The notes beneath the pieces were generated by a model that saw only the letters and a program-made list of their open reading frames with translations, ran no database searches and was not told the origin of the DNA. Of a DNA stretch of 64,000 nt, positions 10,411 to 21,514 are shown piece after piece (positions within the stretch are counted from its first letter, which is position 1; each line of letters opens with the position of its first letter). This DNA is from Microstegium vimineum (lineage: Eukaryota > Streptophyta > Magnoliopsida > Poales > Poaceae), in contig CM039120.1 of the NCBI GenBank assembly GCA_022036555.1, positions 22,398,350 through 22,462,349 on the forward strand. The letters are read 5' to 3'. Both the position numbers and the translations under genes were made by a program.

Positions 10411-11555
10411 AAAATTTAAAATTAAGAGAAGATGTGTACTTTGTTTCATAATAATATATTTTATACATTACATATATTAGAATCGTCATTATATTATAAG
10501 AGTGGTATTAAAGGGGCCATCGCTGCCAAAAGGTTCGAGCGGAATCCCATAGGTTCTGAGTAAAAAAAAGGGCCCATCACTATAGCTTCGCTCCAGGTCT
10601 ATAAGTTGACAGGACCGGGCCTAGGTTCAGCTCGCCACAAAGGCTTGCCTACGTCCACGTTGTTGAGGTGCGCCACACAAGGCTCAAGCTCACCACAAAG
10701 GCTAGCTCTTTCGTCGGTCTCAAGTCAAGAGAATGAACTCTTGAGATCAGGGGGGATGTATTAGCAATATGGGGTGTTACAAACCTCCCTAGGCAGTCAC
10801 ACAAAGGAGGCAAGCTCAAGGGTGACGCCTAGCTGGCTAGGAGCAATGCTCCAAGAGTAACGAACTCAAACCGCCGGCCACCACGCAAACCAAATGCTCT
10901 TAGGAGTTGAAGATCCGAGGGAGAAGATTCTTCTCAAGCTTGGAGGCTCAATCTCTCAAAGATTTGAGTGGAAATCAATGGAGGAGAGAGTTGGAGCACC
11001 AAGGGAGAAGGGAGAGCAAGAAGGGAGCTTCTCAAACCGTTTCACGAAATGGTTCTAAGCGAATGAGCAAAGTTACCGTTGGGAGGAGTGAGGAGGTAAG
11101 GAAATACCCCCTCACTGCCAATGGTCTGAATTCAAGTCGCGGTAGTGCCGGCCTAGAGGCGCGGCAGTGCCGAACTACGCGGCACTGCAGGCCTGAAGCC
11201 CGGCACTACCGGCCTAGCACAAACAACAAGGATGATAGATTGGAATACCTGGTTGTTTTGCCTACTATGTATGTGGAGGTGTGAGATGTATGAATGGATA
11301 TATCATTTGGTTCACTTGTTGGCATGCGTATTGAATCCCTCTTAATAGTACGACATACCTAACTCAAATTCGAAGTATAAAAGAAATAAAGTCCTTTGAG
11401 CTTGTTGCCATACACTTTTGTAATTGGAGGGGTCCGCCAACCTGTTCATCAACCTCCTTTCTTTCAACCTGCTTGTCACACTTGAAGAGTCTCATTAGTC
11501 CTCTAATTATGTTGTCATGTCACCAAAACCCACTTAGGGCTTGATTGTACTTTCA

Positions 11556-11571
11556 ATCTCCCCCTTTTTGG
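11556..11571 (-). other. Polypurine tract of element 1
   Basis: The minus strand reads CCAAAAAGGGGGAGAT immediately before the 3' LTR start. A second purine run (GCCAAAGGGGGAGAA) lies at about 12150-12165, just after the env-like ORF. Confidence 0.85.
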
Positions 11572-12208
11572 TGATTGATGACAACACAGTTAAAACTTAC
11601 AAAAGTGGAATACTAATCTGAGACGATGCAAGTCATGGGTGTAGGAGCTCCCCCTAAATGTGTGAATAGGAATTTGAATTTCCAATTTGGCATGAAAAGC
11701 CAAAATTCACACATTGGATTGAAATAGGGCTCCCCTACATCCATGGCTGTTGTGGGATGCAGAAACAAGGTGTCACAAATATATACGTGATACACACGAA
11801 CCTGTCTCACAAATCAGAGTGCTTTGCTATCAGCAGCAGAGCGGCACTGCCACGCCAAGGCCCAACACTGCCGGCCTGACTGCAAACAGCAAGGCTGCAG
11901 AAGTACAAGCACGACCACACAACATGATATAAATGTAAACTAAATGCACACAGAGACAAGCATGATATATATGAGAGAGTACATTTCCACAAATAACACA
12001 ACTCAAGTACTAGAGTGGCAATATTACAATAAAATAGTTTTGTTGCTCTCTCATCTCACAAACTAAAACAAAGATAGATCAAAGTGCCCAACAGTTGATG
12101 CTCCTCCATGACCGTCGAAGATTTGTTGTACCCCCTTACTTAGTAATTCTCCCCCTTTGGCAACAAGTCACCAAAAAGAAAAGAAAAACATAGCAAAAAG
12201 AATACAAC
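11572..12208 (-). other. 3' untranslated spacer of element 1
   Basis: Non-coding. It contains the second purine tract at about 12150-12165 and a cluster of GGCACTGCC-type motifs at 11840-11880 (GCGGCACTGCC and ACACTGCCGGCC). Confidence 0.6.
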
Positions 12209-13705
12209 CTAGTCTCTATCCTCATCCATATGGTCATCATCAGGAGAATCGGTGAAGTGAACACTAGGAGCTCTAGCGCGAGCACTACGTCTCGGTGGCT
12301 GCTCCTCCTAAATCTCCTCCTCATCATCATCATCCTCATCCTCCTCATTGTCTGAGCCAAAGCTGGACTCCTTACTGAGGTCTGGTGGAGGAAGAGGTGG
12401 AGATAGCTGTCTGAAGCCCTGCTCCTGTCTAAGCTCTCTGATCTCAAGTCTGGCCTTATAAGCAATGTCATTTGCATAAAAAATGCTAGTGAAGATCTTC
12501 TTCAAAAGCCTGCCAAACTTGTCTTTCTTCTTGCCTCTGCTAGCTGCTGCTGTGGAGGACTCAGGGCGATCTGAGGCTACTGCCCTATTCCTGGTCAGAG
12601 ACACCTAAGTTGTGGAGTGCACTGCCTTTTCACCTCTATAGGGCTCATGGATAGTGTCCTTGTTAAAGACATGTCCAGTCACCCTCTCAATTATGAACAT
12701 GAGGTATGGTGCATAGGGAATCCCCTTCCTAGCATCATCTGCTGCAATGAACAACTCATCCTAAATGAAACGAGATACAGAAAAGGGTGGTGCACCTCCT
12801 CTCATTCTTCGCAGCACATTCTTTGTTGATGCATAAAGGTTGGATGCAGATCCCACCTCTGGATAGAGAGTGGTCCGGAAGAGGTTGTTGAGGATGTAGT
12901 ACTTGCTCCTTAACCCCTTCACAAGACTATCTGCCTCCTCAGGCTTGATGTAGAGAGGAGAGATTTCCTCATTTGTCAACCATCTCTCATCATGGACATT
13001 AGAGCAGTTCCTATCATCCTCTCCAAAACCAAGGAGACGGGCAAAAGTCACATAGTCCAACTTATAATGCATGCCCTCAGTCATCCAATGCATCACATGA
13101 TTTTCTCTGTCAAGAAAGTAGGTGGCAAAAAATTGATGGATAATTTCAGTGTTCCAGTCACACCAAAAACCCATCCAGTCATACATGCCTAGATTCTTGC
13201 ACTGATCAATGACTCTATCGAACACTGGATCCCTCTTGTTCTCATGGTGTTCCCAATCAACATACTTCATATTTATAATCTTGGGCTTCTTTGCATGAAA
13301 TAGAACAAAGGAGTAAAATTCTGAATGAAAAGTGTTCCAGAACCTGTAATCCACTCCCATGTCCTTTGGCACATCATAAGGATTGATTGCTCTTTGCTCT
13401 TGGACAGACTGATATTGATTTTGATAATTTACCCTTTCTCTTGCACGTCTGTCCTGTGGTTCCCTGACAAACACCTCCTCAGTATGAGGAATAAGATAGG
13501 ATCCATCAAAGAGTCCAACATCTGGAGGTGTCTCAGGGCAAGCACCTTCCCTGATGGTTCTGCCTGCCATATGCAATTCACTCTCTTGCCTGATCCTTGC
13601 TCTAGGACTCAGGCCATCATCGATTCCTCCTCAGCCTCCTCTGCTAGCCCGGGCCTTTGTTCTTGGCCCCTTTCCTCTAGAACCACTTGGTCCTCCGGCT
13701 TCCAT
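12209..13705 (-). pseudogene. Env-like (post-pol) ORF of element 1, broken
   Basis: A 499-codon open region starts at the ATG at 13703-13705 and ends at a TAG at 12209-12211. It is interrupted in frame by a TGA at 13631-13633 and stops near 12761 and 12605. The N-terminus is Gly/Arg-rich; the central part includes DMGVDYRFWNTFHSEFY, WMGFWCDWNTEIIHQFFATY and YVTFARLLGFGEDD, corresponding in type and order to the middle of the element 2 open region (RQFYASLWIS...). The C-terminus has a long acidic run, then RRSARARAPSVHF. It was probably a structural or accessory protein; an envelope role has never been demonstrated for plant SIRE-type elements. I see no clear signal peptide. Confidence 0.65.
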
Positions 13706-14052
13706 CTATGCATTTAAAAGAGAGAAGGTTAAGTTGCTGCACTTAGAATAGTGACTGGAAATTCTAATGGGGAGATTTAACCAAAAACTAGAGTCTATGG
13801 TTGATTGTAGGAGCTTTGGCAACATTGCTGTAACCAAGGGGCTGGCACTGCCGGCCTCTGGCGCGACATTGCCGGCCTGGTGCAGACAGCACCAATGCTA
13901 GCTTCATCAATCCACCATTGAATCTAGGTTTTGATTGAATCTAACTATTAGAGATTTATCACCATACATAATGCAACTACTAAGAACCTAAATCCCATCT
14001 CAAAATCCGCACATTGCATAGATCGAACCGGGTTAGGGTTTCAAGTTATTAC
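13706..14052 (-). other. Candidate intron upstream of element 1 env-like ORF
   Basis: On the minus strand a donor CAAAG|GTAATA at 14053/14052 and a pyrimidine-rich acceptor (TTCTCTCTTTTAAATGCATAG) ending at 13706 bracket 347 bases, with the env-like ATG immediately after the acceptor. This would suit a spliced subgenomic RNA. Confidence 0.45.
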
Positions 14053-14635
14053 CTTTGAAAGAGAGAGATGAGGATGAAGAAGGGCAGGCTTGAATGGAGT
14101 TCGACGCATGGAGAAAGATCCTCCACACCTCCTCCAATGGCAGCACCACCGAAGAGCGGCACCGTCGGGAAGAAGAAGGGGACCTCCGGGCTCCCTTGGT
14201 CGCGTTGGGGTAGAAAGGGGTGAGGGAGATGAGTTCTGGACAAAGGGGTATGATTTGGGAGGAGTCCCCTTGGGCCTGGGTGAAAGAATAAAGGAGGGCC
14301 CGAGAGATAGAACCCAAGACCCGACTGCTCGGTGCAGTCAAGTCACGACCCTGCCGCGGTCGAGGCCCGGCACTGCCGGGCACCCCGACACTTCCGACCT
14401 AGGAGCCGACACTGTTGGCCCACCAAGGCAGTGAGAAGCTATGCCACTTCTATACTTTATATTTATGCAGAGTAGACACATACTCTTTGACATATGGTGG
14501 TCAGTAAGCAAATCATCATTACACACGATGACCAACACACACAAGTTTCTTTTATAATTGGTTTTGAAACATATTAAGTAATTTTTCAAAGTTTTGCCTA
14601 TGTCGCTAGGTGGACAAACAAATGTGTGCTATAGT
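14053..14635 (-). other. Spacer between pol and env-like ORF of element 1
   Basis: No coding signal. A cluster of GGCACTGCCGG-type motifs occurs at about 14340-14415. Confidence 0.6.
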
Positions 14636-16486
14636 TCAAACCAGGTTACGAGAATCAAGTATATTCAGCTCACTACGCAAAGCACAAAACCTTGTCTCAT
14701 CAAGGGGCTTAGTGAAGATATCGGCTAGTTGCTTTTCGGTGCTCACATGGCGAGTTGCGATATCTCCTTTTAATTCGTGGTCTCTCAAGAAGTGATGCCA
14801 GATGTCTATGTGTTTGGTTCTAGAGTGACTAACTGGGTTATTGGCGAGTTTGATGGCACTCTCGTTATCACACAAAAGAGATATCTTGGTGAATTGACAT
14901 TCAAAATCTTTTAAGGTTTGCCTCATCCAAAGTAGTTGAGCACAACATGCGCTGGCTGCAACATACTCGGCCTCGGCGGTGGAAATGGCTACACAATTTT
15001 TCTTTTTAGAACTCCAAGACACTAGGGACCGTCCAAGGAATTGATACATCTCCGAAGTGCTTTTTCGGTCTACCTTGCAACTGGCATAATCGGAATCCGA
15101 ATACCCAAGTAGATCGAACTTAGAGCCCTTAGGATACCACAAGCCAAGGTTAGGAGTGAAAACTAGATATCTCAAGATTCTCTTAACAACCACTAAGTGG
15201 CACTCTTTCGGGTTAGCTTGAAATCTAGCACACATGCACACACTAAGCATTATATCTGGCCTAGATGCACATAAGTAAAGGAGAGAGCCGATCATGGAAC
15301 GATATACCTTTATGTCCATGGATTTCCCTCCTTCATCAAGATCAATATATCCATTGGTTGGCATGGGAGTCTTGATTGACTTTGCATTCACCATGTCAAA
15401 CTTTCTTAGCATATCATGGGTGTACTTTGTTTGGCATAAGAATGTCCCTTCCTTAAGTTGCTTGATTTGAAAACCGAGGAAGAACTTTAGCTCACCCATC
15501 ATAGACATCTCAAATCTCTTAGTCATGATCCTACTAAACTCATCACAAAAGGATTGGTTAGTATTACCAAATATTATGTCATCGACATATATTTGGCACA
15601 CAAAGATATCATCATTAATTTTATGAGTGAAGAGAGTAGGATCCACTTTGCCTATTTCAAGGCCTTGTTTAATCGAGAATTCCTTAAGGCATTCATATCA
15701 TGCTCGTGGTGCTTGCTTAAGCCCATAGAGTGCCTTATGGAGCTTGAAGACATGGTGTGGGTACTTTGGATCTTCAAATCCAGGTGGCTGCTCAACATAC
15801 ACAAGCTCTTGGATAGGACCATTGAGGAATGCACTCTTCACATCCATTTGTTGAAGCTTGAAATCATGGTGGGCAGCATAGGCTAGAAGCATTCGGATTG
15901 CTTCAAGTCTAGCCACCGGTGCATAAGTCTCTTCAAAGTCCAAGCCCTCTACTTGAGTGAAACCTTGAGCAACCAGTCTTGCCTTGTTCCTTGTCACCAC
16001 ACCTTGCTCATCTTGCTTGTTTCGAAAAACCCATTTGGTTCCAATCACATTGTTATTTGATCTTTCTACCAAGGACCAAACTTGGTTCCTTTCAAAGCTA
16101 TTTAGCTCTTCTTGCATAGCCATGACTCAATCCAGATCATCAAGAGCTTGCTCAACCTTGAGAGGTTCCAAAGAGGAGACAAAAGAGTAAAATTGACAAA
16201 AGTTGCCAAATGTGAACGAGTAGTTATCCCCTTTTGGAGACTCCCAAGTATGTTATCAATGGGATGATCTCTTTGAATTGTTTGCCTCAATCTTGGGTAT
16301 TCTGTGGCTTCTTGTTGGTCTGCTTGGTCATCATACTCATAGTCTTCAAATATAGGTTGTAGGTTCATTGGACTTGTAGGTGAACAGCTTGTTGCTGCCT
16401 CTCTGTGGGGAGTGGCAGTGCCGCTGTCTAGTTCGGCAGTGTTGGGGTCTGGCACTGCTGCTAGACCAGGCAGCACTGCTGCTCCA
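14636..16486 (-). pseudogene. Reverse transcriptase and RNase H part of pol, element 1
   Basis: This half of the polyprotein copies the element RNA into DNA. The RT fingers and palm are at 16123-15698 (GTKWVFRNKQDEQG, ARLVAQGFTQ, DVKSAFLNG), and the catalytic YVDDIIFG lies in the next block (15646-14636), followed by FFLGFQIKQ, the RNase H start LGYSDSDYAS and the terminal ADIFTKPLD. A TGA at 15698-15700 replaces the Trp of the usual APRAWYE. A frameshift near 16200 separates RT from the integrase-RT linker (ITTRSHLATF). The linker is rich in Ala/Pro/Asp and contains the family motif GGCAGTGCC at 16417-16482. The upstream half of pol continues at 20046 on the far side of an insertion. Confidence 0.88.
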
Positions 16487-19400
16487 TTTAGCACCCGGTT
16501 TTAAAGGCAAAACCAGATACACATTATATGTGAGCCCAGGAAGTCCAATCTCACATATAGCCACAAATAAAGGCAATATCAAAAGACAATACTTATTACA
16601 TAATGTATTAGATCAAGAAAACAACCTTAGACATCAAACAACGGAAGGACAACTCTGATCTTCAGGTGAAGACTCCAACTCCACAGGGACGACTAACTAG
16701 TTGATCACAAGCCTATCTTCTCCAAACTCTTGCAATCTAGTACCCATCCGGAATTTTTATCCAATTGTTGAAAAGTAAAACAAGCGTGAGCACATATCGT
16801 ACTCAACAAATATAACATGGGGTTATGAAGCTCAAAAGGTTGACACTGGCTTACTACGTTTAGCACTTTTAGTTAATCAAGATTTTAATTATCAAGTAAT
16901 ATCAAGTTCTGCTTAAGCCCCAAATGATCCCACTTATCATTATCATCTCTGAGTAAGTCATAGTAACAACACCTTATTGGCAATAGGAACAATAGTAAAG
17001 GTACAACAAGTTGATTACAATTAATCTGTAAGTTTTCTGGGCCTCTCGTATCCGTGAGCACGGCTGATATATCAGTTTATTACTTTGCAGAGTTTGTGCA
17101 CTTTACCCATGAGTCGTGATTTGCCCTTTCGCCTGAGGTAGCTAGCCTCTTGACCCTCTTCCAAGGAAGGTCGGCAGGGTTCACTATGAAGTTTTTCAAA
17201 GAGCCTTGCTGGCAAGCGATAGACATTATGGATCCACGGGCAAGGGGTGTGTAAGGTCTCCTCCCAATGGTACACACACGCAGCGGTAGCCACCCAGGCC
17301 ATACCAGACAACCAACTCGTCAATGACAAATTTCATGAACTATCGACATGCGCGAATATACTCTCATACCTGACTAAAACCAGAGCCATGTAGCCCTCAT
17401 GGCTGCACTGTTAATCCCAGCTTTTGCCCACATGTGTTTCTCATTCAAGTTAGGTTCCAGTTGCCAATAACAAATTCATCCATCCATTACAGAGTATCAT
17501 AACACTTGGTAGGGATCATGTATCATTTTGATTTGCACTAGCAATCTACCCATATGCATAACCCATAGGAATCAAGGTAAAGGATATCAATACTATGGAA
17601 GTATACTACATGTTTCAAATTAAACACATGCAAATGAAATCATGATTATGGTGAATAGGATAACAAGGTAGGTCCCATGCTATACTTGCCTTAAACTTGG
17701 ATCCTTCTTATGTTGACTTGTAGCTCCAAAATATTCCTCTTCTTGATCACCACACAAAACTCACCAACTGGACATACAAGAGAGCACCACACAAGCGTCC
17801 ACGCATTCATACACGAGCAAACATGAACAATGATGAGAACAGTACACCAGCAGTGATAAAACAAATTAAAAGGTTTATAAAAAGAACCTACGCATCACTA
17901 CGAACACATCGATGCGAAATTCACGAAAAACAAAGCTACGTCGCAAAAGATATGGCCTTGTTTACTTTAATTATTATAAATCATGAATAAGATAGTTCAG
18001 AGAAATATCTTAATTAAGTTAATTCTAACTTTACTTGGTTTAGAAACAAGGTAGAACTAACTGTATAAAAGACTAAGATGAAAAGGCCTAAGTTTCTTTT
18101 AATTTGGAAACCATTGCATATACATTAATGGAATTATCAATTTATTTGGAGGCACAAAACATGTTAAATAATGTTACGATCACGTAGATTATGTCATTAC
18201 GATTCCAACGCAACTTAAACGGGTCGATACGGAGCTACGATTTATTGATTTTTGAATCGTTGGAAAACATTAAGCATTTATTATTTTATAAACAACTAAA
18301 AATATTTATCAAATTTATTTTAGTTCTAAAAATATTATTTATGATATTTAAGAAGAAATTTTAAAGGTATAGGGCCACCAAATCTGGGCCATAGATCAAA
18401 CCATGATGCCACAAGCCGATAACGAGAACATGAGTATTTCCATTGTATACCTAGATTTGTTTTTATAAAGGAAAACGGCCAGAAAACAGATACATGACAT
18501 CACATGATGTCATCAAGCTAGGAAGCAAGTTAGACCGGTGCTTCAACGCGGCAGCCATTCTTGTGTTTGCGTGTCGGACGGAGCGCATGGAGTTGCACTG
18601 AATAGCGAGGCCGATGGGGTTACTGGTTGAAGCCAGAGGAGAGCTCTGCTCTGGGTCTCCCTGCACGTAATGAAGAGGCGAGCTGAGGAAAGCAGAGCAA
18701 GAAAAAGGAGGGATTCGGCGACTTCGTGAGGTCGATCCAAAGCTCACCGAGGCTTTTACGGCTTCTGCGGGGCGAAGGGCGGGATCGGCGTCGTGACGCA
18801 GAGCGAATACGGTGATGGCTCCGAAACGGCGGACGGTGAGGCACGGTTCCGGCCGGCGAGGTTTCACTGTAGCGTGATTCCGGTGCTGGTTCTCCTCGGC
18901 GTCGGCGATGCTCTGCGGCGGCAGAAGCAGAGAGGAAGCGAAAGAGGATGAAGGAGGGGTGTGCGGCTCCTCTTAGGCCTACTTTGGAAGCACGATTCCA
19001 CGCGGGGATCCCTGTGTTTTCCATGGGCCGGAAAACCACGGGGCAGCCTCGCCCGCATAATTTTACGGTGCTCTTTGGGAGCCCAACGGGCGTGGATACG
19101 ATGTTCGCTTCCACCCGATTTCCACGAGGTAAGGAACCCGGCCTGATGACACCGGGCGTCGATCCCCCTCTCGCATCGCTCGCTTGGGCGCTGCTTCCTC
19201 GTTCTGCTTGAGGCGAGGCTCGTGAGTCAAGATTTTTCTAGAATCCTGGACACGGTAGATGCACCAGAGAAGTCGAGAGCCATCATGGACTAATTCATGC
19301 AATACATCACATAATCTATCTCGTCTGCAACTCCATACTTCCATAGAGCCACAAGAAAATAATCCCGCTCGTGGAATCTCACCTCCGGGTGGAGAGAGGA

Positions 19401-20045
19401 TTAGCAAGTCCAAAAAGTCCCATCCCCCTCGGTTTGCTTCCTTGGGTTAGTCCCCCGAGTTGCCAAAGTAGGCCCTATCGGGTTCGGGAAAGTGCGTTTA
19501 CCGGGCCGAGCGCTTTTGGGTGTCAGGGGTGGGAGCGGGGCGACGTGCGACAGTTGCCGCCCGCGGCACGGCGCGGCGCAGCGCGCCCGAAACAGAGAGC
19601 GAGAGGGAGGGGAGGTTGAGGGAGGAGCTGACCAGCGGGACCGGCTGGTTAGTGGGAAGGAAGAGGGAGGCGCACGCGTGGGCAGTTGCCTGCGCGAGTT
19701 GGGCCGGCCTGCAGGAGAAGAGAAAGGAGAGACCGAGCTGGGGGTGGAGCGGGCCGTCCGGGCCTGAATGGAAAGGACGGAGGGAAGAGTTTTGACTATT
19801 TCCTTTTATTTCCAAATCATTTTCGAATTGATTTTCAAAATATTTTGAATCCCTTTTGATTCGACCAAAACCACTCATCAGAGTAAAGAAAATGCAAAGG
19901 CATGAATGCATCAACATGTTTCTAACCCTATGATAAACTTTAATTTAATGAAATTTTTTTATTTTCCTATATTTTCATGAGCACAAAATACATAATTAAG
20001 ACATTTTATCTCTATTTCAAAAGAAGCAAATTTTAGGGTGTTACA
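16487..20045 (-). mobile_element. LTR-like insertion (probable solo LTR) in pol of element 1
   Basis: A 3559-bp segment is flanked by the perfect 5-bp duplication CTCCA (16482-16486 and 20046-20050). Read on the minus strand it begins TGTAACACCCTAAAATTTGC and ends TTAAAACCGGGTGCTAAA, a degenerate mirror of its start (GGGTGTTACA expected). A 5-bp duplication with TG...CA-like ends indicates an LTR retrotransposon product. I find no gag or pol, so it is either a very long solo LTR or a non-coding element; I cannot assign Gypsy or Copia. A GC-rich zone at 18540-19780 could be its promoter region. The pol reading frame of element 1 is consistent across the two sides. Confidence 0.75.
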
Positions 20046-21501
20046 CTCCACCTTCTTCAATCCTGGGAGTAGTAGCTTCAGCACCTTGAGCTTCCACCTC
20101 TGTGGCATTTACTTCTTGTGGTCTAATGTCACCAATGACCATATGCTTGATTGCTTTACATGGTGGTTCCTCATTACCTACAACAACTTGATCAATTTGC
20201 TCCACTTGAGAGCCATTAGATTCATCAAATGTTACATCTATCGTGATTTCAATTTTCCCTAAGGTCTTGTTGAATACGTGATAGGCATGCTCATTTGATC
20301 CATAACTAAGAAGAAAACCTTCATCAACTTTAGGTGCAAACTTAGAGGTTTTGGGCTTTTTGTTAAGTATGAAACACTTGCACCCAAAAACTCTAAAGTA
20401 TGACACCTTAGGTTTGTTACCGGTTAACAACTCATATGAAGTCTTCTTCAAGATCTTGTGTAGATAGAGTCGGTTGATGGCATGGCAAGCGGTGTTGACA
20501 GCTTCGGCCTAAAAGATATCCGAAGTCTTGTACTCATCAAGCATTGTTCTTGCCATGTCAATGAGTGTCCGGTTCTTCCTCTCTACTATACCATTTTGTT
20601 GAAGGGTGTATGGAACTGAAAGTTCATGCTTGATGCCCTCATCATCAAGAAACTCCTCCACTTGAGTGTTCTTGAACTTGGTTCCATTGTCACTACGAAC
20701 TTTCTTGATTTGGAAACCGAATTCTCTTTGTTCTCTTCTAATGAAGGTTTTCAGCTTTTCTTGCACTTGTGCCTTATCATACATGAAAAACACCCAAGTG
20801 AAACGAGTAAAATCATCAACAATAACTAAACCATGTTTGTTACCGCCAATGCTTATGTAGGCCACCGGTCCAAAGAGATCCATGTATATTAGCTCCAATG
20901 GTTGCTTGGTGGAGACAATGCTCTTTGGTGGGTGAGGTGCTCCTACTTGCTTTTCGGCTTGGCATGCACTACAAATTCTATCTTTCTCAAAATGAATATT
21001 TGTTAGTCCAAGAATGTGTTCATCCTTTAGGAGTTTGGCCAAGTTCCTCATCCCAACATGAGCTAGTTGGCGATGCCATAACCAACCCATGCTAGATTTT
21101 GCCACTAAACAAGTCTCAAGCTTAGCCTCACTTTTTTTGAAATCAACTAGGTAAAGCTTGCCCTTCAAACGACCCGTAAAGACAATAGAGGAATCCTCCT
21201 TCTTAAAGACTTCCACACCCTTATCCGTAAAGAGACAATTGTAGCCCATTTCACACAATTGTGAAACGGACAACAAGTTATAACTCAACGAATTCACTTG
21301 TAAAACATTTGAGATAGAATGATCAAGAGTGATAGCAACTTTACCAAGACCAATCACTTCCCCTTTGGAGTTGTCATCAAAGGTGATATTCTCACTTGCA
21401 TTTGAAGTTGGGGAATATGATGAGAACATACTCTTCTCTCCGGTCATATGATTTGTACATCCACTATCAAGCACCCAACTTGATCCACCGAAGGAGTATG
21501 C
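20046..21501 (-). pseudogene. Protease and integrase part of pol, element 1
   Basis: The aspartic protease active site is LDSGCTNHMTG near 21470. The pre-integrase zinc domain has WHRQLAHVGMRNL and ICSACQAEKQ (HHCC pattern). The integrase core shows its DDE residues in YMDLFGP, RSDNGTKF and QQNGIVERKNR. A TAG at 20509-20511 replaces a Trp in the FWAEA motif; the same frame continues through VFGCKCFILNKK and GFLLSYGSNEHAYHVFN. The open region begins right after an in-frame TAG at 21502-21504 that is also a good splice acceptor (TTTTTGTAG|G). Protease frees the mature proteins and integrase joins the cDNA to the genome. Confidence 0.9.
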
Positions 21502-21514
21502 CTACAAAAACAAT

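Larger units (their letters stand above)
8497..10623 (+). mobile_element. hAT transposon remnant nested in element 1 LTR
   Basis: Perfect 8-bp duplications GGTTCAGC at 8489-8496 and 10624-10631 flank it, the size used by hAT elements. The ends are CAGGCTCGGCC (left) and, on the other strand, TAGGCCCGGTC (right), an imperfect TIR. Without the solo LTR it contains (8604-9835) it is only about 0.9 kb, so it is an internally deleted copy. It keeps a remnant of the transposase C-terminal dimerisation region in the plus direction. Confidence 0.88.
8119..11555 (-). repeat. 3' LTR of element 1 (family C), split by a hAT insertion
   Basis: On the minus strand it starts TGAAAGTACAATCAAGCC at 11555 and ends AGGTCCTTATA at 8119. 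The two pieces (8119-8496 and about 10624-11555) add up to about 1.3 kb and match the 5' LTR at 24410-25674. GGCACTGCCGG-type motifs cluster at 8195-8280 and 11139-11220. Confidence 0.88.

Noticed and set aside
12761..13576. The 271-codon open frame considered as a host gene
   Set aside because: It lies inside element 1 between pol and the polypurine tract, and matches in kind and position the broken open region of element 2, so it belongs to the element.
19492..19767. GC-rich open frames within 18460-19920
   Set aside because: They arise from base composition of the LTR-like insertion; several overlapping frames on both strands are open and none shows a domain.
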